This document shows, in pieces, positions 16,796 to 26,626 of a DNA stretch of 64,000 bases. Numbering within the stretch: position 1 is the stretch's first letter; each line of letters opens with the position of its first letter. Made by a program: the position numbers and the translations under genes. The notes beneath the pieces were generated by a model. That model did not search any database and was not told the DNA's origin. It saw nothing but the letters and a program-made list of their open reading frames with translations. This DNA comes from Didymella arachidicola (Eukaryota; Ascomycota; Dothideomycetes; Pleosporales; Didymellaceae), in assembly GCA_016630955.3 (NCBI GenBank), contig CM050000.1:1-64000 (forward strand), in the 5' to 3' direction.

Positions 16796-18831
16796 AAAAA
16801 AGACTCGTCATGGGGCAATAAGCCGCTTAGGTATTTAAGTGATCGGTGTTTCCTGCATTTAGGATTCAAACACTCAACCCACTCTCGAAGGTAACACTCC
16901 TGGTCCTGTACACAATGCATGTCCACAATCTCCTCTACGCTTGTAATTCCAGGGAAGTGGAGGTTTGTCCGCTTATCCCAAAGGTGTTCTGGGCAGAGGG
17001 TCTCTGCGCAGTTCCACCAGTATTCTTCGCAACCCTTAGGTTTGCTGGGAAACCACTGGCTGTTTACCTTGAACTGCAGATGGTCGTTACAGGCGTCGTG
17101 GTAGCACTGCATAGCTGGGAGTTGAGGGTGACATGGGTTCCGGAGATCTTGTTGTAGCTGTGCCACGTAGTTATAGGTTGGCGTGGCCACTCGTCGGCTG
17201 AAGTCAGGTTCGCCCACGTGTGACTGTGTTGCTTGGCCTTCGTCCATCCATTTCGCGAAATCCTCCGTATGCCACTCCTTGTCAGGTTTCTGGACGTTGA
17301 TGACCTGTTGATTGAACTGGGCAAGTGCTTCAGGATCGTCAAGTAGGCACTGCCTAGCCCTTACAACGTCTTCGTCCATTGACCAGTCACGCGTGTCCCC
17401 GCTATCCTGCGAGCCTGATGGCTGAATTGCCAGGTGTGGTGCTTCCTTCTTATGTTCAGGAATATTGTTGACAATCGTAAGGTTTACAACTGGTATCCGG
17501 ATTTCTTGGGAGGCATGAGTCTGGGTTGCTCGGTCGCTCGAGACCGGCGTATAGGACTCCTGTGCTCTGTCGCATACGAGTAGACGCTTTCCTTCTTCTG
17601 AGTAATATTTGTCGTTGTGTTGGTAGAAGGATCCGTAGTATCGTTTGCCGACAATAATGATGCCGTCCCGGGTATCGCATTCCACCACATGGTGTTTTCT
17701 AGGATCGTTCTTGATCCACTGGGGGTGTGGGTAAGGCGTTGGTGATCGCACCAGTCTGTCTGCACCTTTGTCAGATTCCTCTTCATGTTCGTCTTCCATA
17801 AGACGACCCATGTCTTCAGTGAGAATTTCCCATTCTTCACTGGTCTCGTTGTTGCCAGTAGTCAGCATGTTAAGCTGTCGAACTACTTTGTTCTTCATGC
17901 GGCAATCACGAGCATAGTGGCCTATTTTGCCACAGCTGTAACAAGTCACTGAAGACTTGTCCGGCTTGCTGCCCCTGCCCTGTTCCTTCTTGTTCCACCT
18001 ATCGGGTCCTTTGTTAAGGTTAGATAGGTCCATGGCCGCAGGTCCGTAGTATCCACTTTGCGTGTTGTTATGGATGCGTTGTCCAGAGTTGGATTGGTAG
18101 CGACCTCCGCGTTGTCCGCGATTAAAGTTGTTGCGCCATGGGTTGCGTGGTGGCGAGCGTCGTTCAGTTAAGAGGACGCGTGCCCGTGGATCGTTTCGGA
18201 GTTCTTGCTGGAGTTCCTGTAGTCTAACGTCGATGTTGATAGACTCATTGACCAGGGAATCAAAATCGTCCGTGGAGGCTGCGGTACGCATGAGCTCCTC
18301 CTTGACCTTAGGTTTAAGACCCTGTCGGAACATAGTCATCAAAGCGGTGTCGTTCCATCCGGCGTACGTGGCTAGCTGTTGGAACTCAGCGGCGTAGTCG
18401 GCGACTGACGTCTCTTGTCGGATAGTCTGAATCTTGCGACGTGCGATCGTTGGTTCGTTGGACACGCCAAACACTGGGCGAATCTGTTCCTTGAACTGGT
18501 CGAAATCTTCGAACCACGCGTCTATGTCGGTAGACGTTCCTACGTCGTGATAGCGCTTGAGGAATGGTTTGATCCACGTGAAAGCTTTTCCACGCATGTA
18601 GCTGGCAACCAGGGTGACGCGTTTCTCTTCGGCGATCCTCTCTCCTTGAAACATGAAGTAGAGGTCCCATTGAATGAGCCAGTCCTCCAGCTTGCTGCGA
18701 TTGCCATCCCAGAAGTCGGGCTTAGCAACAGCGAAGCTGCGAGTAGTAGTGGTCTCCATATCAACGTCGTCATCCTCGTGGTTGTTGGTAGAGTTGCTAG
18801 GGGTAGCACGTGTTCCTGAGGTAGTACTCAT
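16666..18831 (-). CDS. gag: Gag polyprotein of the chromovirus
   Basis: 721 residues from ATG 18,831 (MSTTSGTRATPSN), only 17 nt downstream of the 5' LTR. The retrotransposon gag domain (FWDGNRSKLEDWLIQWDLYF, then FRQGLKPKVKEEL) forms the capsid. A CCHC zinc knuckle CYSCGKIGHYARDC would bind the genomic RNA. Unusually, about 330 residues follow the knuckle. They include an acidic linker and a Cys/His-rich segment (from CYHDACNDH to CLNPKCRKH) of unknown role. The reading frame overlaps pol by 124 nt and contains the U UUU UUA slip site in the codons for Ser-Phe-Leu (16,795-16,803). The upstream open frame into the LTR has no better start. Confidence 0.93.
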   Translation of the reverse strand: MSTTSGTRATPSNSTNNHEDDDVDMETTTTRSFAVAKPDFWDGNRSKLEDWLIQWDLYFMFQGERIAEEKRVTLVASYMRGKAFTWIKPFLKRYHDVGTSTDIDAWFEDFDQFKEQIRPVFGVSNEPTIARRKIQTIRQETSVADYAAEFQQLATYAGWNDTALMTMFRQGLKPKVKEELMRTAASTDDFDSLVNESINIDVRLQELQQELRNDPRARVLLTERRSPPRNPWRNNFNRGQRGGRYQSNSGQRIHNNTQSGYYGPAAMDLSNLNKGPDRWNKKEQGRGSKPDKSSVTCYSCGKIGHYARDCRMKNKVVRQLNMLTTGNNETSEEWEILTEDMGRLMEDEHEEESDKGADRLVRSPTPYPHPQWIKNDPRKHHVVECDTRDGIIIVGKRYYGSFYQHNDKYYSEEGKRLLVCDRAQESYTPVSSDRATQTHASQEIRIPVVNLTIVNNIPEHKKEAPHLAIQPSGSQDSGDTRDWSMDEDVVRARQCLLDDPEALAQFNQQVINVQKPDKEWHTEDFAKWMDEGQATQSHVGEPDFSRRVATPTYNYVAQLQQDLRNPCHPQLPAMQCYHDACNDHLQFKVNSQWFPSKPKGCEEYWWNCAETLCPEHLWDKRTNLHFPGITSVEEIVDMHCVQDQECYLREWVECLNPKCRKHRSLKYLSGLLPHDESFLDMWPVNATRRQDEDVPSTTSRAPGIDVRIPMRPIHSSDSLSC
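16772..16801 (-). promoter_or_regulatory. Programmed -1 ribosomal frameshift site between gag and pol
   Basis: On the coding strand the heptamer TTTTTTA (16,801 down to 16,795) lies in the gag frame as T TTT TTA. After a 5-nt spacer (GACAT) comes a perfect 5-bp stem GTGGC/GCCAC (16,785-16,789 with 16,772-16,776) around an 8-nt loop. A second, 7-bp stem GGACGTT/AACGTCC lies at 16,750-16,756 and 16,735-16,741. A -1 slip leads exactly into the pol frame. U UUU UUA is an established slippery heptamer in other retroelements. Confidence 0.82.
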
Positions 18832-18837
18832 CTTGGG

Positions 18838-18848
18838 GGTGTTCAAAA
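18838..18848 (-). other. Putative self-priming primer-binding site
   Basis: Directly after the 5' LTR the coding strand reads TTTTGAACACC. No TGG start of a tRNA-primed site is present. Instead TTGAACAC (18,839-18,846) is the exact reverse complement of GTGTTCAA at 19,064-19,071 in the LTR, about 34 nt downstream of the TATA box (19,100-19,105). That is where the transcript should start. This is the arrangement of Tf1/sushi self-primed elements. Confidence 0.6.
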
Positions 18849-19350
18849 TGTTGAAGTCGTACTTTAAGCAAAGCTCGTAAGCACTAGTTCTGTTGGTTCT
18901 CAGGGATGAATACAGTAACAGGGACACAAGGTGGGGGTTGCAATAAGGTGTACAGATATGATCTGTCAGTCTTGAAAGCAGGGGGGTTAACAATGAGTAG
19001 TACAGAGTAGACTGTCTAGCTCGAAGGTTGGTTGAGATCCAATATCGTAGATTGAAACTTAGGTTGAACACGAACTGTAAGAGTTGTGTTCCTACGTACT
19101 ATATACTATTCCTGTATCCCGAGTACCTGTAGTCTCCGGGATACCTGTGGTCTCCGGGATACCTGTGGTCTCCGGGATACCTGTGGTCTCCGGGATACCT
19201 GTGGTCTCCGGGATACCTGTGGTCTCCGGGATACTTGTGCTTGGCGGGATACCAGTCACGTGACTTGTGGGACACATATGCGTCACCCCGCACTACTGCA
19301 GTAGAGTCCGTTCGTCTACTTGTGGCTTCCCTTCTCCTGTGATCGTAACA
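18849..19350 (-). repeat. 5' LTR of the chromovirus
   Basis: 502 bp. In the coding direction: U3 with the 18-bp minisatellite (19,132-19,239), TATA box at 19,100-19,105, likely transcript start near 19,071, then R/U5 to 18,849. Confidence 0.95.
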
Positions 19351-19355
19351 CTCTG

Positions 19356-19539
19356 TCGCTCTGTGTGTTCTCTCGAGATCAGGAGAGCAAGGAGAGCAAC
19401 GCTGCTTTCTTGTTCTCATGCCAAGGAGAGGTCGGAGAGAGCACCTCTTGTTGTGCTCTCTCGTGTTTACTCGCTTGGTGAGAGCGACCCCGGTTGCCCC
19501 GCGAGTTAAAGTGGGGCTAGGCTGCAACGGACCGTAACA
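19356..19539 (-). repeat. Gypsy solo LTR variant, right part
   Basis: Continuation of the solo LTR that begins at 11,913, ending GTAACA and followed by its CTAGC target duplication (19,540-19,544). Its middle is rich in inverted repeats around gagagc/gctctc and lacks the 18-bp minisatellite of the other LTRs. Confidence 0.8.
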
Positions 19540-19544
19540 CTAGC

Positions 19545-19555
19545 CTCTACCTATA
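19545..19555 (+). repeat. RIP-mutated copia solo LTR, right end
   Basis: Last 11 bp of the copia LTR that starts at 11,806, followed by TATAG. AT-rich DNA without a gene follows to 19,705. Confidence 0.65.
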
Positions 19556-19707
19556 TATAGTTATAAGCCTAGTTTATACCTCTTAGACTATACTACTTAG
19601 TACTAAAATAGCTCTAGATATATAACTAATAATAACTATATTTACTTCTATTTTATTTTATCTACTAATAGCTAATTAGTATTAAAGACCTTTTTAGTTA
19701 ATAGCTA

Positions 19708-21571
19708 ACGTACGTGTACAACAAGCGGGACAGTTAACAAGCAGGACACTTTTGCTAAGACCACACCAAAACTCCCTTCCTACACTAATGCCTCCCCAAC
19801 AACTGCAGTTTAACGCGTTAAAAGAGTGTTAGATACAGCTTGCGCTTCAAGCTCTCAAACAAGACGCGAGCCTCTTAGTGCGACGCGCTGCAGCTATCTA
19901 CAACGTGCCTAAAAGCACACTGCACCAACGACGCGCTGGACGACCTTCACGCGTTGATACTATAGCTAACTTACAGAATTTAACCAGCGCTGAGGAGCAG
20001 GTGATTGTTATGCGCATACTTGAGCTGGTCACGCGAGGAGAGTCCCCCCGGCTTGAAGTTGTGGCTGATATGGCCAATTCTCTGCGAAAAGAGCGCGGTT
20101 TGGCCCCTGTTAGCCCAAGGTAGGCCAGCAGGTTTGTTTCGCGTCAGGAGGAGCTTAAAACAGTCTTTAATCGCAAGTACAACTATAAGCGAGCCCTCTG
20201 CGAGGATCCTGAGGTAATCCAGGGCTAGTTTGGCCTAGTAGCCAATATCAAAGCTAAGTATGGTATCCTGGACAATAACACGTACAACTTCGACGAGACA
20301 GGCTTCATAATAGGCCAGATATCCACTGGAGTCGTTGTCACAGATTCAGAGAAGCCAGGACGAGCAAAGCAGGTCCAGCCGGGCAACCAGGAGTGGGTAA
20401 CAGTCATTAAGGGCATCAATGCCACAGGATAGGCTATTCCGCCCTACATCATCTTCAAAGCCCGCCAACACCAGTCTAGCTGGTACAAGGACGACGATTT
20501 GCCCCAAGATTGGACTATTGCTATCTCTGAGAACGGCTAGACTACTAATGAGCTTGGTTTTAACTGGTTGAAGCACTTTAACAGGCATACAAAGACGCGT
20601 ACTGTTAGTACCTACCGTATGCTGATTATTGACGGTCATGGGAGCCACAACTCTGCAGAATTCACGCAATACTGCAAGGATCAGAAGATTGTGACCCTAT
20701 GCATGCCTGCGCACTCGTCGCACCTCCTGCAGCCACTTAACGTGGGTTGTTTTGGCCCTCTAAAGAAGGCGTATGGGGATAAGGTTAATGAGCTCATGCG
20801 CAACCGGATCAACCACATCACAAAGCAGGAGTTCCTGCCATGCTTTAAAGCGGCTCACAAGAAAGCTGTTACCCCTAGCAACATCTAGGGAGGGTTCCGA
20901 GGCGCAGGACTGGTCCCTTTTGACCCAGAACGGGTCATATCAACCCTTGATGTGAAGCTGCGCACTCCATCACCACCACTCCCTACAAACAACGAGCTCT
21001 GGCAGTCGCAAACCCCAAGCAATACCCTAGAATTTGGGTCGCAATCAGCTTTAATTCGAGAGAAGTATAAGAAGCAGCAGGGCAGCTCACCAAACTCTGT
21101 GCTAAGCGCGCTTGAGCACTACGCAAAGGGGGCAGCAATTGTTGCGCACAAGCTGGTTTTAGCACAACAAGAGAACGCTGAGCTTCGAGCAGCCAATGAA
21201 GCCGCCACGCGACGTAAATCGCACAAAAGAAAGCGTATTCAAGCTGAGGGAAGCCTTGCAGTCGAAGAAGGCCAGCGGTTGGCTGCTCTACAGGAGTTTG
21301 GCGCGCGTGGTGATGGTAAGAAGGCAAGGAAGCAGGTGCGCGCTGAAGGAGGTGAACTATCCCAACGGCGCTGTGGACGGTGCGGAGAGAGTAGGCACAA
21401 CGCGCGAACGTGCAAGAATGCTGTAGAAGAGGTCTCTAAGTAATATTACAGCTTGTTTCACCCTATGCAGGGCTAAAGTGTGGTGTTTTGGGCCATAATA
21501 GGGTGAGTTTTGGTGTGGTCTTGGCAAAAGTGTCCCGCTCGTTGACTGTCCCGCTCGTTGTACACGTACGT
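19708..21571 (+). mobile_element. RIP-inactivated pogo/Fot-type transposon (P2)
   Basis: 1,864 bp with terminal inverted repeats starting ACGTACGTGTAC and TA target duplications at 19,706-19,707 and 21,572-21,573. The right repeat carries two copies of tgtcccgctcgttg 16 bp apart (21,531-21,544 and 21,547-21,560). In the same stretch the left repeat differs from the right at five positions, all transitions. Same size and layout as P1 but a distinct subfamily. Confidence 0.92.
19788..21443 (+). pseudogene. Broken pogo/Fot-type DDE transposase of P2
   Basis: From ATG 19,788 (MPPQQ) one frame runs to the stop at 21,443 and is clearly homologous to the 9,902-11,533 transposase. It keeps the helix-turn-helix, IIDGHGSH, LLQPLNVGCF (the catalytic Asp is replaced by Asn) and the zinc knuckle CGRCGESRHNARTC. 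Several in-frame stops lie where the intact relative has Trp or Gln. Examples are NG-stop-TTNE for NGWTNNE near 20,540 and SNI-stop-GGF for SNIQGGF near 20,888. All such changes read are G-to-A or C-to-T, the RIP signature. Confidence 0.93.
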
Positions 21572-21573
21572 TA

Positions 21574-22034
21574 TTAGGTAGTATTAATAATAAATTAAAA
21601 CTACTACTCTATATAGAGATTAGTTTAGTAATTAATTATAAAGATTATAATATTATATAATAATACTAAAGTTATATAAGTAACTATTATACTAGATAAA
21701 CTAGTTTATTAGAATTTATAGTTCTAGCTATAATAAGAAAAAGCTATTATAGATACTATTTAGAAGTACTATAATATCTTAAAACTATAGAGTAAGCTAC
21801 TAAAGCTTAAAGAACCTATTAAACTACTACCTAGTAATATTAGAGCTAGAGTAATAGTAATTACCTAGCTAGATATAGGCTAGTAGGTAGTATATAGTAA
21901 TCTTCTCTATAACTAGAAATATAAAAGAGTAGAGTATATAAAGAAAAAGTAGAAGAAAGGTAAACTTCTTTTAGATATTAGCTATATAATTACTACTTAT
22001 TACCTTTACCTTATTAATAGAAAAGATAAGGTAT
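21574..22034. other. AT-rich RIP-degraded block
   Basis: TA-rich, CpG-poor DNA between transposon P2 and the next solo LTR. Nothing coding is recognisable. Confidence 0.6.
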
Positions 22035-22512
22035 TGTTAAAGTCGTACTTTAAGCAAAGCTCGTAAGCACTAATTCTATTGGTTCTCAGGGATGAGTACG
22101 GTGACAGGAAGCCGAGGGGGTTGGTTGCAATAAGGTGTACAGATACGATCTGTCAGTCTTGAGAGCAGGGTAACGATGAGTAGTACAGAGTAGACTGTCT
22201 AGCTCGAAGGTTGGGTTTGAGATCCAAAGACAAACTTTAACTTAGGATTGAACACACACTGTAAGAGTTGTGTTCCTACTAAATATATACTAAGGGAATT
22301 CTGTGTGCATGTTGCTAATACTTAAGCCACCTTAGGTGGTTAAGCCATCGCAGGTGGTCGAACCATTGCAGGTGGTCGAGCCATCGCAGGTGGTCGAGCC
22401 ATCGCGGGTGGTCGAGCTTGGCGAGGTGGTCAGTCACGTGACACGTGACACGCTGTCGCCCTAAGCGATGCCCCGCTTCCTATCAGTACCTGTTCTTTCG
22501 GAGATCGTAACA
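22035..22512 (-). repeat. Gypsy solo LTR with a different 18-bp minisatellite
   Basis: 478 bp, TGTTAA...GTAACA, flanked by GGTAT on both sides (22,030-22,034 and 22,513-22,517). The first 260 bp or so match the chromovirus LTR, including the TTGAACAC motif and TATA. The middle is a tandem array of 18-bp units (ggtggtcgagccatcgca) from about 22,335, ending before a shared CAGTCACGTGAC. It was left by recombination between the LTRs of a related element. Confidence 0.9.
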
Positions 22513-22517
22513 GGTAT

Positions 22518-23060
22518 ATAATTAACTAATTACTCTTAAGAAGTAGTTTATACTAATAACTACTATATAAACTAAAGAGCTAATTATTAAGTATTAATCT
22601 CTATAGAAAGGCCTTTAGAGTTATAATCTTAAGTAGTAGCTTAATAACTAGATTTATACTATAAATTAGTATAAGGAAGTAGACCTTTCTAAAATAATAG
22701 GCTATTAAGCTTAGGAGGATTTCCTATTAGCTATTAGAATAATTACGCTAGAATAGGTAGGATTATTATATTATAATTTAATTATAAAAGAGATAGTAGG
22801 TAAGATAAATAAAGTTTAACTAGTAGTAGACTATATTACTTAGTTTAGAATCTATTACTAAAGAATTAGACCTACTATAGTATTACTTAGTATATTTATA
22901 TTATTAGGTATATTAGCTAAGTTAGAATAGTATTAGAAGGAGTAGAGATTATTAAGATTAGCTCTATATAAGCTAGAATATATCTATAGAAGCAAGCACT
23001 AGTATAGAGAGTACTAGTACCTATTTCTAGATTATCTAAAGAGACCTAAGGACTTTTAAC
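22518..23060. other. AT-rich RIP-degraded block
   Basis: TA-rich DNA with no readable protein. By position it may be the ruined 5' part (LTR and gag) of the copia element that follows. Confidence 0.5.
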
Positions 23061-26000
23061 CGGCTAAAGCTGTGTAAGACTAAGTAGTAGCAGCCTTAAA
23101 GAATCTAGAATTGTCGACGCTGAAGAAAATGATCGCCTAGCTCTGAGCAGCTTCGCGGCGACAGTACGGCGAGCGTACGAGCCATCGCGAGAAGATCGAC
23201 GTCCAGTTCACACATCCTATGTCGAAGCTCATAAGATGTTTGCACACGCTGGCAAGGACGTAATTGACTATCTAAGTGGGAATGTACAGGGTATAACTCT
23301 TGACAAAGACGCCAGAGTTCCAAGGATGCACAAGTGTGAGACCTGTATACAATCAAAATCGGCAGCTTAGGTCAGCAGACGCGCGTTAGATAATCATGCG
23401 ACAAGGCCTTTCTATCGAATAGTCGTTGATCTTGTACAGCTCATACCGACTAGAGAAACATGCTACAATAGAGATCGCTACCTGCTGCATGCAGTATGCG
23501 AGTACTTAAAGTGGCACGAAGCAGTGACTCTTGCGAACAAGTCACTACTAGTAGTGATAGCAGCTCTCAAGGCGCTGCTACACAAGATTGAGCGACAATA
23601 CGGGTACACAGTTATTGTGCTCAAAGTCGATGGGGATCGTGGCTATGGCCTCGAACTCTACAGAATCGCGAGGCAAGCAGGCCTCAAGATTGAGCTGCGT
23701 GCTCCTGACACGCCTGAGCAGCTTGGAGCTGCAGAACAAGCCGGAAACATCATCATTACGAAAGCAAGATCGCTCCGCATTAAGGCAGGTCTACCGAAGT
23801 CTCTATTAAATGAGCTAGCGATCACGGCGACAAAGATCACGAATGTAACGCCTACGAGATCTATTGATTGGAAGACGCCGTACGAACTCGTTCACGGCAA
23901 GCAGCCTTCAGTCGCGCACTTCTCCCAGATTAGGTGCAAAGCGTACACGCTTAACAAAAAGCTGAAGAAGGCAGATAAGCTAGAGTCTTGTACATTCGTT
24001 GGATACCTTGTAGGGTATGACTTATCAAACATCTTTCGCATCTAGCTGCTGAAAAAGAACCAGGTGATACGTGTAAGAGATGTGATATTCTAGAGAAGCA
24101 GCCTCTATAACAACTATAAGAAGGCTAAGAAAGAAGATATTATGCAAGAAGAGATTGAGATCCTTAATATACTGCATACAGCAGAGGCAGAGGCAGATCA
24201 GGAAGTAGTAACTGAGCTACAACAACGTTAGCAGCTTTCTAAGGATTAGAGCTTTCTGCCCACACTAGAACCGTTAGATCGCGGTACTGTACCACCTTAG
24301 GAGTGGACAGGCGATAACAGAGATCTAGGCCGAGCTTCCGAGCCGGCAGAACAGATCAGTGTGGAAGATTAGCAAGGCGCTAAAGATTAAGACACTGGGG
24401 AACAGATTCAAGATTAACTGCTTGATGAGCCGCAGACGCATCATGAAGATGATAGATCTACAGCCAAAAGCAGCGGAGACGGACCACTACAGCTAGCTGT
24501 GACGAGCAAGCGAGACCGTCCACGAAAGCAGCCATTAACATGGGCAAAAGGATGGAGCAATACCAACAACTACGTACCAGATCGTTAACAGAACAACGCT
24601 CCAAAGATAGCAGACCCATCAATCGTAAGCAGCAACATTATTACGGGTAAAAGAACTAGGAAGCCACTAGATTATACTCTAGCTACGTACTATAGAGTAT
24701 TTACAGTAGCAATGAATCCGACAGCCCCATCAAAGCTCACAGGAGAAAGGCCAAAGCTACGATTACATCACGACCAATTGCCGGATCTACTAAAGCGATA
24801 GAAGGATCTGAACAATCATCCATTTAGCGCTAAGTTTGCACAGGCAGCACGAGCTGAGCTTAATAGCTGCTGGGCAAAAGACTGCTTCAATCAGACAGAG
24901 GCAACTGCAGCGACAGCAGATGCTGAGGTTCTACCCTTAATGTGGGTATTCACGTACAAATTTAACAAAGATGGATACCTATACAAGTTCAAAGCGCGTA
25001 TATGCGTACAAGGAGACATGCAAGAGGCTTAGGGAGACACCTACGCGGCAACGCTAGCAATTAAAGTCTTTCGAGCCCTCATCGCGTTAGCAGCAGCATT
25101 CGACCTACAGATGTTTCAGTTTAACGCCATGAATGCTTTTCTTAACGCGAGATTGCCACGCAAAATGTACTGCCGTACGCCAGAAGGATTTACAGACGAG
25201 CTTAGAGAGCTACTTAAACTACAGCGCGCTCTCTATAGCCTTAAAGAAGCTCTATTGCTCTGGTACTAGGAGCTATCATCGACCTTAAAGAAGCTTAGCC
25301 TAGAGCCAGTGCCAGGAGTGCCATGCTTATACACGAATGATCACTTGATTGTATTTTTCTACGTGGACGATATTGTCGTTCTTGTTCACCCGCTCAACAG
25401 GGGCTATTACCAGACGTTCAAGCAGCAGCTGCTTACAACGTACGAGATCCGTGAATTAGGCGAGCTGAAGTGGTTCCTTAGTATCCGCGTAATCCGCGAG
25501 GAGCTCAGTCGCTCTATCTACCTGACTCAAGACTCATTCATTAATAAGATTGCAGCAAAGTTTGACCTGAAGTCAAGCGTAAGATGTCTAGATGTTCCCC
25601 TAAGGGACAATGCCCTTTTGCCATCAACAGAGGAACTAAGTGCTGCGCGAACTCAAAGGTACCAGCGGCTAGTCGGCTCACTGGCTTACATTTCGACTTC
25701 AACACGACCAGACGTCGCGAGAGCACACTCAGTACTTGCACGTCATCTGCAGAATCCCGGGCAGAAGCATATGTACGCAGCTTGCCATGTATGGAGGTAC
25801 CTGATAGGCACGAAACACTTGGCTATTCGAGCGTCCGCAGATAAGCAGCAAGGCATAACGAGCATCACAATGCTATCCCAGCAAGAGCACGAGCATGAGC
25901 CTCTCTTCTATGGTGCATCAGATGCTGCTTTTGCCGACGAGCTAGAGACGCGACGCAGCTCTTAAGGCTATATCTTCAAGCTGTATGGACTGCCTGTTGA

Positions 26001-26405
26001 TTGGAAGGCGACAGTCCAACGATTAGTCACGAAATCGACTACAGAGGCCGAGCTACTCTCTCTATCAACAGCCGGATCAGAGATGGAGTGGTGGCAGCGC
26101 TTTTTTAAAGCAATCCAGAGTTAACACCAGCACTGTGGTGTGATAACCAGCAAACTGTCTTAATCGCAACAAAGACAGCTAACAAGCTTCAGACAAAGCT
26201 GAAGCATGTAGACGTACACCATCAATGGGTACGCTAGGAGGTAGCAGAGGGCAGACTGCAGGTAGATTGGAAGGCTACTGCAGAGATGCCAGCTGATGGC
26301 CTTACGAAGATCCTTAGTCGTTAGAGACACGCTAACTTTGTACGCCAGCTAGGACTAAGCGATCTATCATCCAAACTGCGAGACAGATTAGATTCAGGTC
26401 TGTAA
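23061..26405 (+). pseudogene. Decayed Ty1/copia polyprotein (integrase, RT, RNase H)
   Basis: A plus-strand pol in the copia order, interrupted by many TAG/TAA codons. A GAG-pre-integrase zinc segment lies near 23,220-23,370 (AHKMFAHAG...KCETCIQSKS). The integrase core follows to 24,045 (KVDGDRGYG, TPEQLGAAEQAGN, PYELVHGKQPS). RT starts near 24,930 and reads PEGFTDELRELLKLQRALYS and FFYVDDIVVLV (about 25,355-25,385). RNase H has FYGASDAAFADELETRRSS, KSTTEAELLSLSTAGSEMEW and the terminal MPADGLTKIL (about 26,285). Many stops sit at expected Trp or Gln codons, so RIP is the likely cause. The 5' LTR and gag were not found. Confidence 0.9.
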
Positions 26406-26501
26406 ACAGAGGGTCCTACAGAGTAAGACGTCTAGCTTTGGAGACGGAAGACGCTCATTTACAGCTTTCGTTTCTTGCTATTCACTCAAGCTAGGGGGGT
26501 G

Positions 26502-26619
26502 TGTTAGCCAGCATCACGTGCTCTGTTACATAATCATCTGTAGGGTGTATATTCCCTCTTCCCCTCATTAGATAGGAAACAACCTAGTCCCTCTTTTCTA
26601 CGCCTTGCCTCTGCCCGCA
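26502..26619 (+). repeat. 3' LTR of the copia element
   Basis: 118 bp, TGTTAGCC...CCCGCA, preceded by a purine-rich tract AAGCTAGGGGGGTG. The end was fixed by alignment with the RIP-mutated solo copy split between 11,806 and 19,555, which has a target duplication at the same point. Confidence 0.75.
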
Positions 26620-26626
26620 CACATAT

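Larger units (their letters stand above)
12205..19350 (-). mobile_element. Complete Ty3/gypsy chromovirus (LTR retrotransposon)
   Basis: 7,146 bp with 502-bp LTRs at 12,205-12,706 and 18,849-19,350, starting TGTTGA and ending GTAACA on the plus strand. The coding strand is minus. The CTCTG target duplication is at 12,200-12,204 and 19,351-19,355. The LTRs have equal length, and wherever I compared them they were the same, so insertion was recent. Internal order in the coding direction: gag (16,666-18,831); a -1 frameshift; pol with protease, reverse transcriptase, RNase H, integrase and chromodomain; a polypurine tract; the 3' LTR. A separate plus-strand ORF lies between pol and the 3' LTR. 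The protein order and C-terminal chromodomain place it with fungal chromoviruses of the Tf1/sushi type. Confidence 0.96.
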
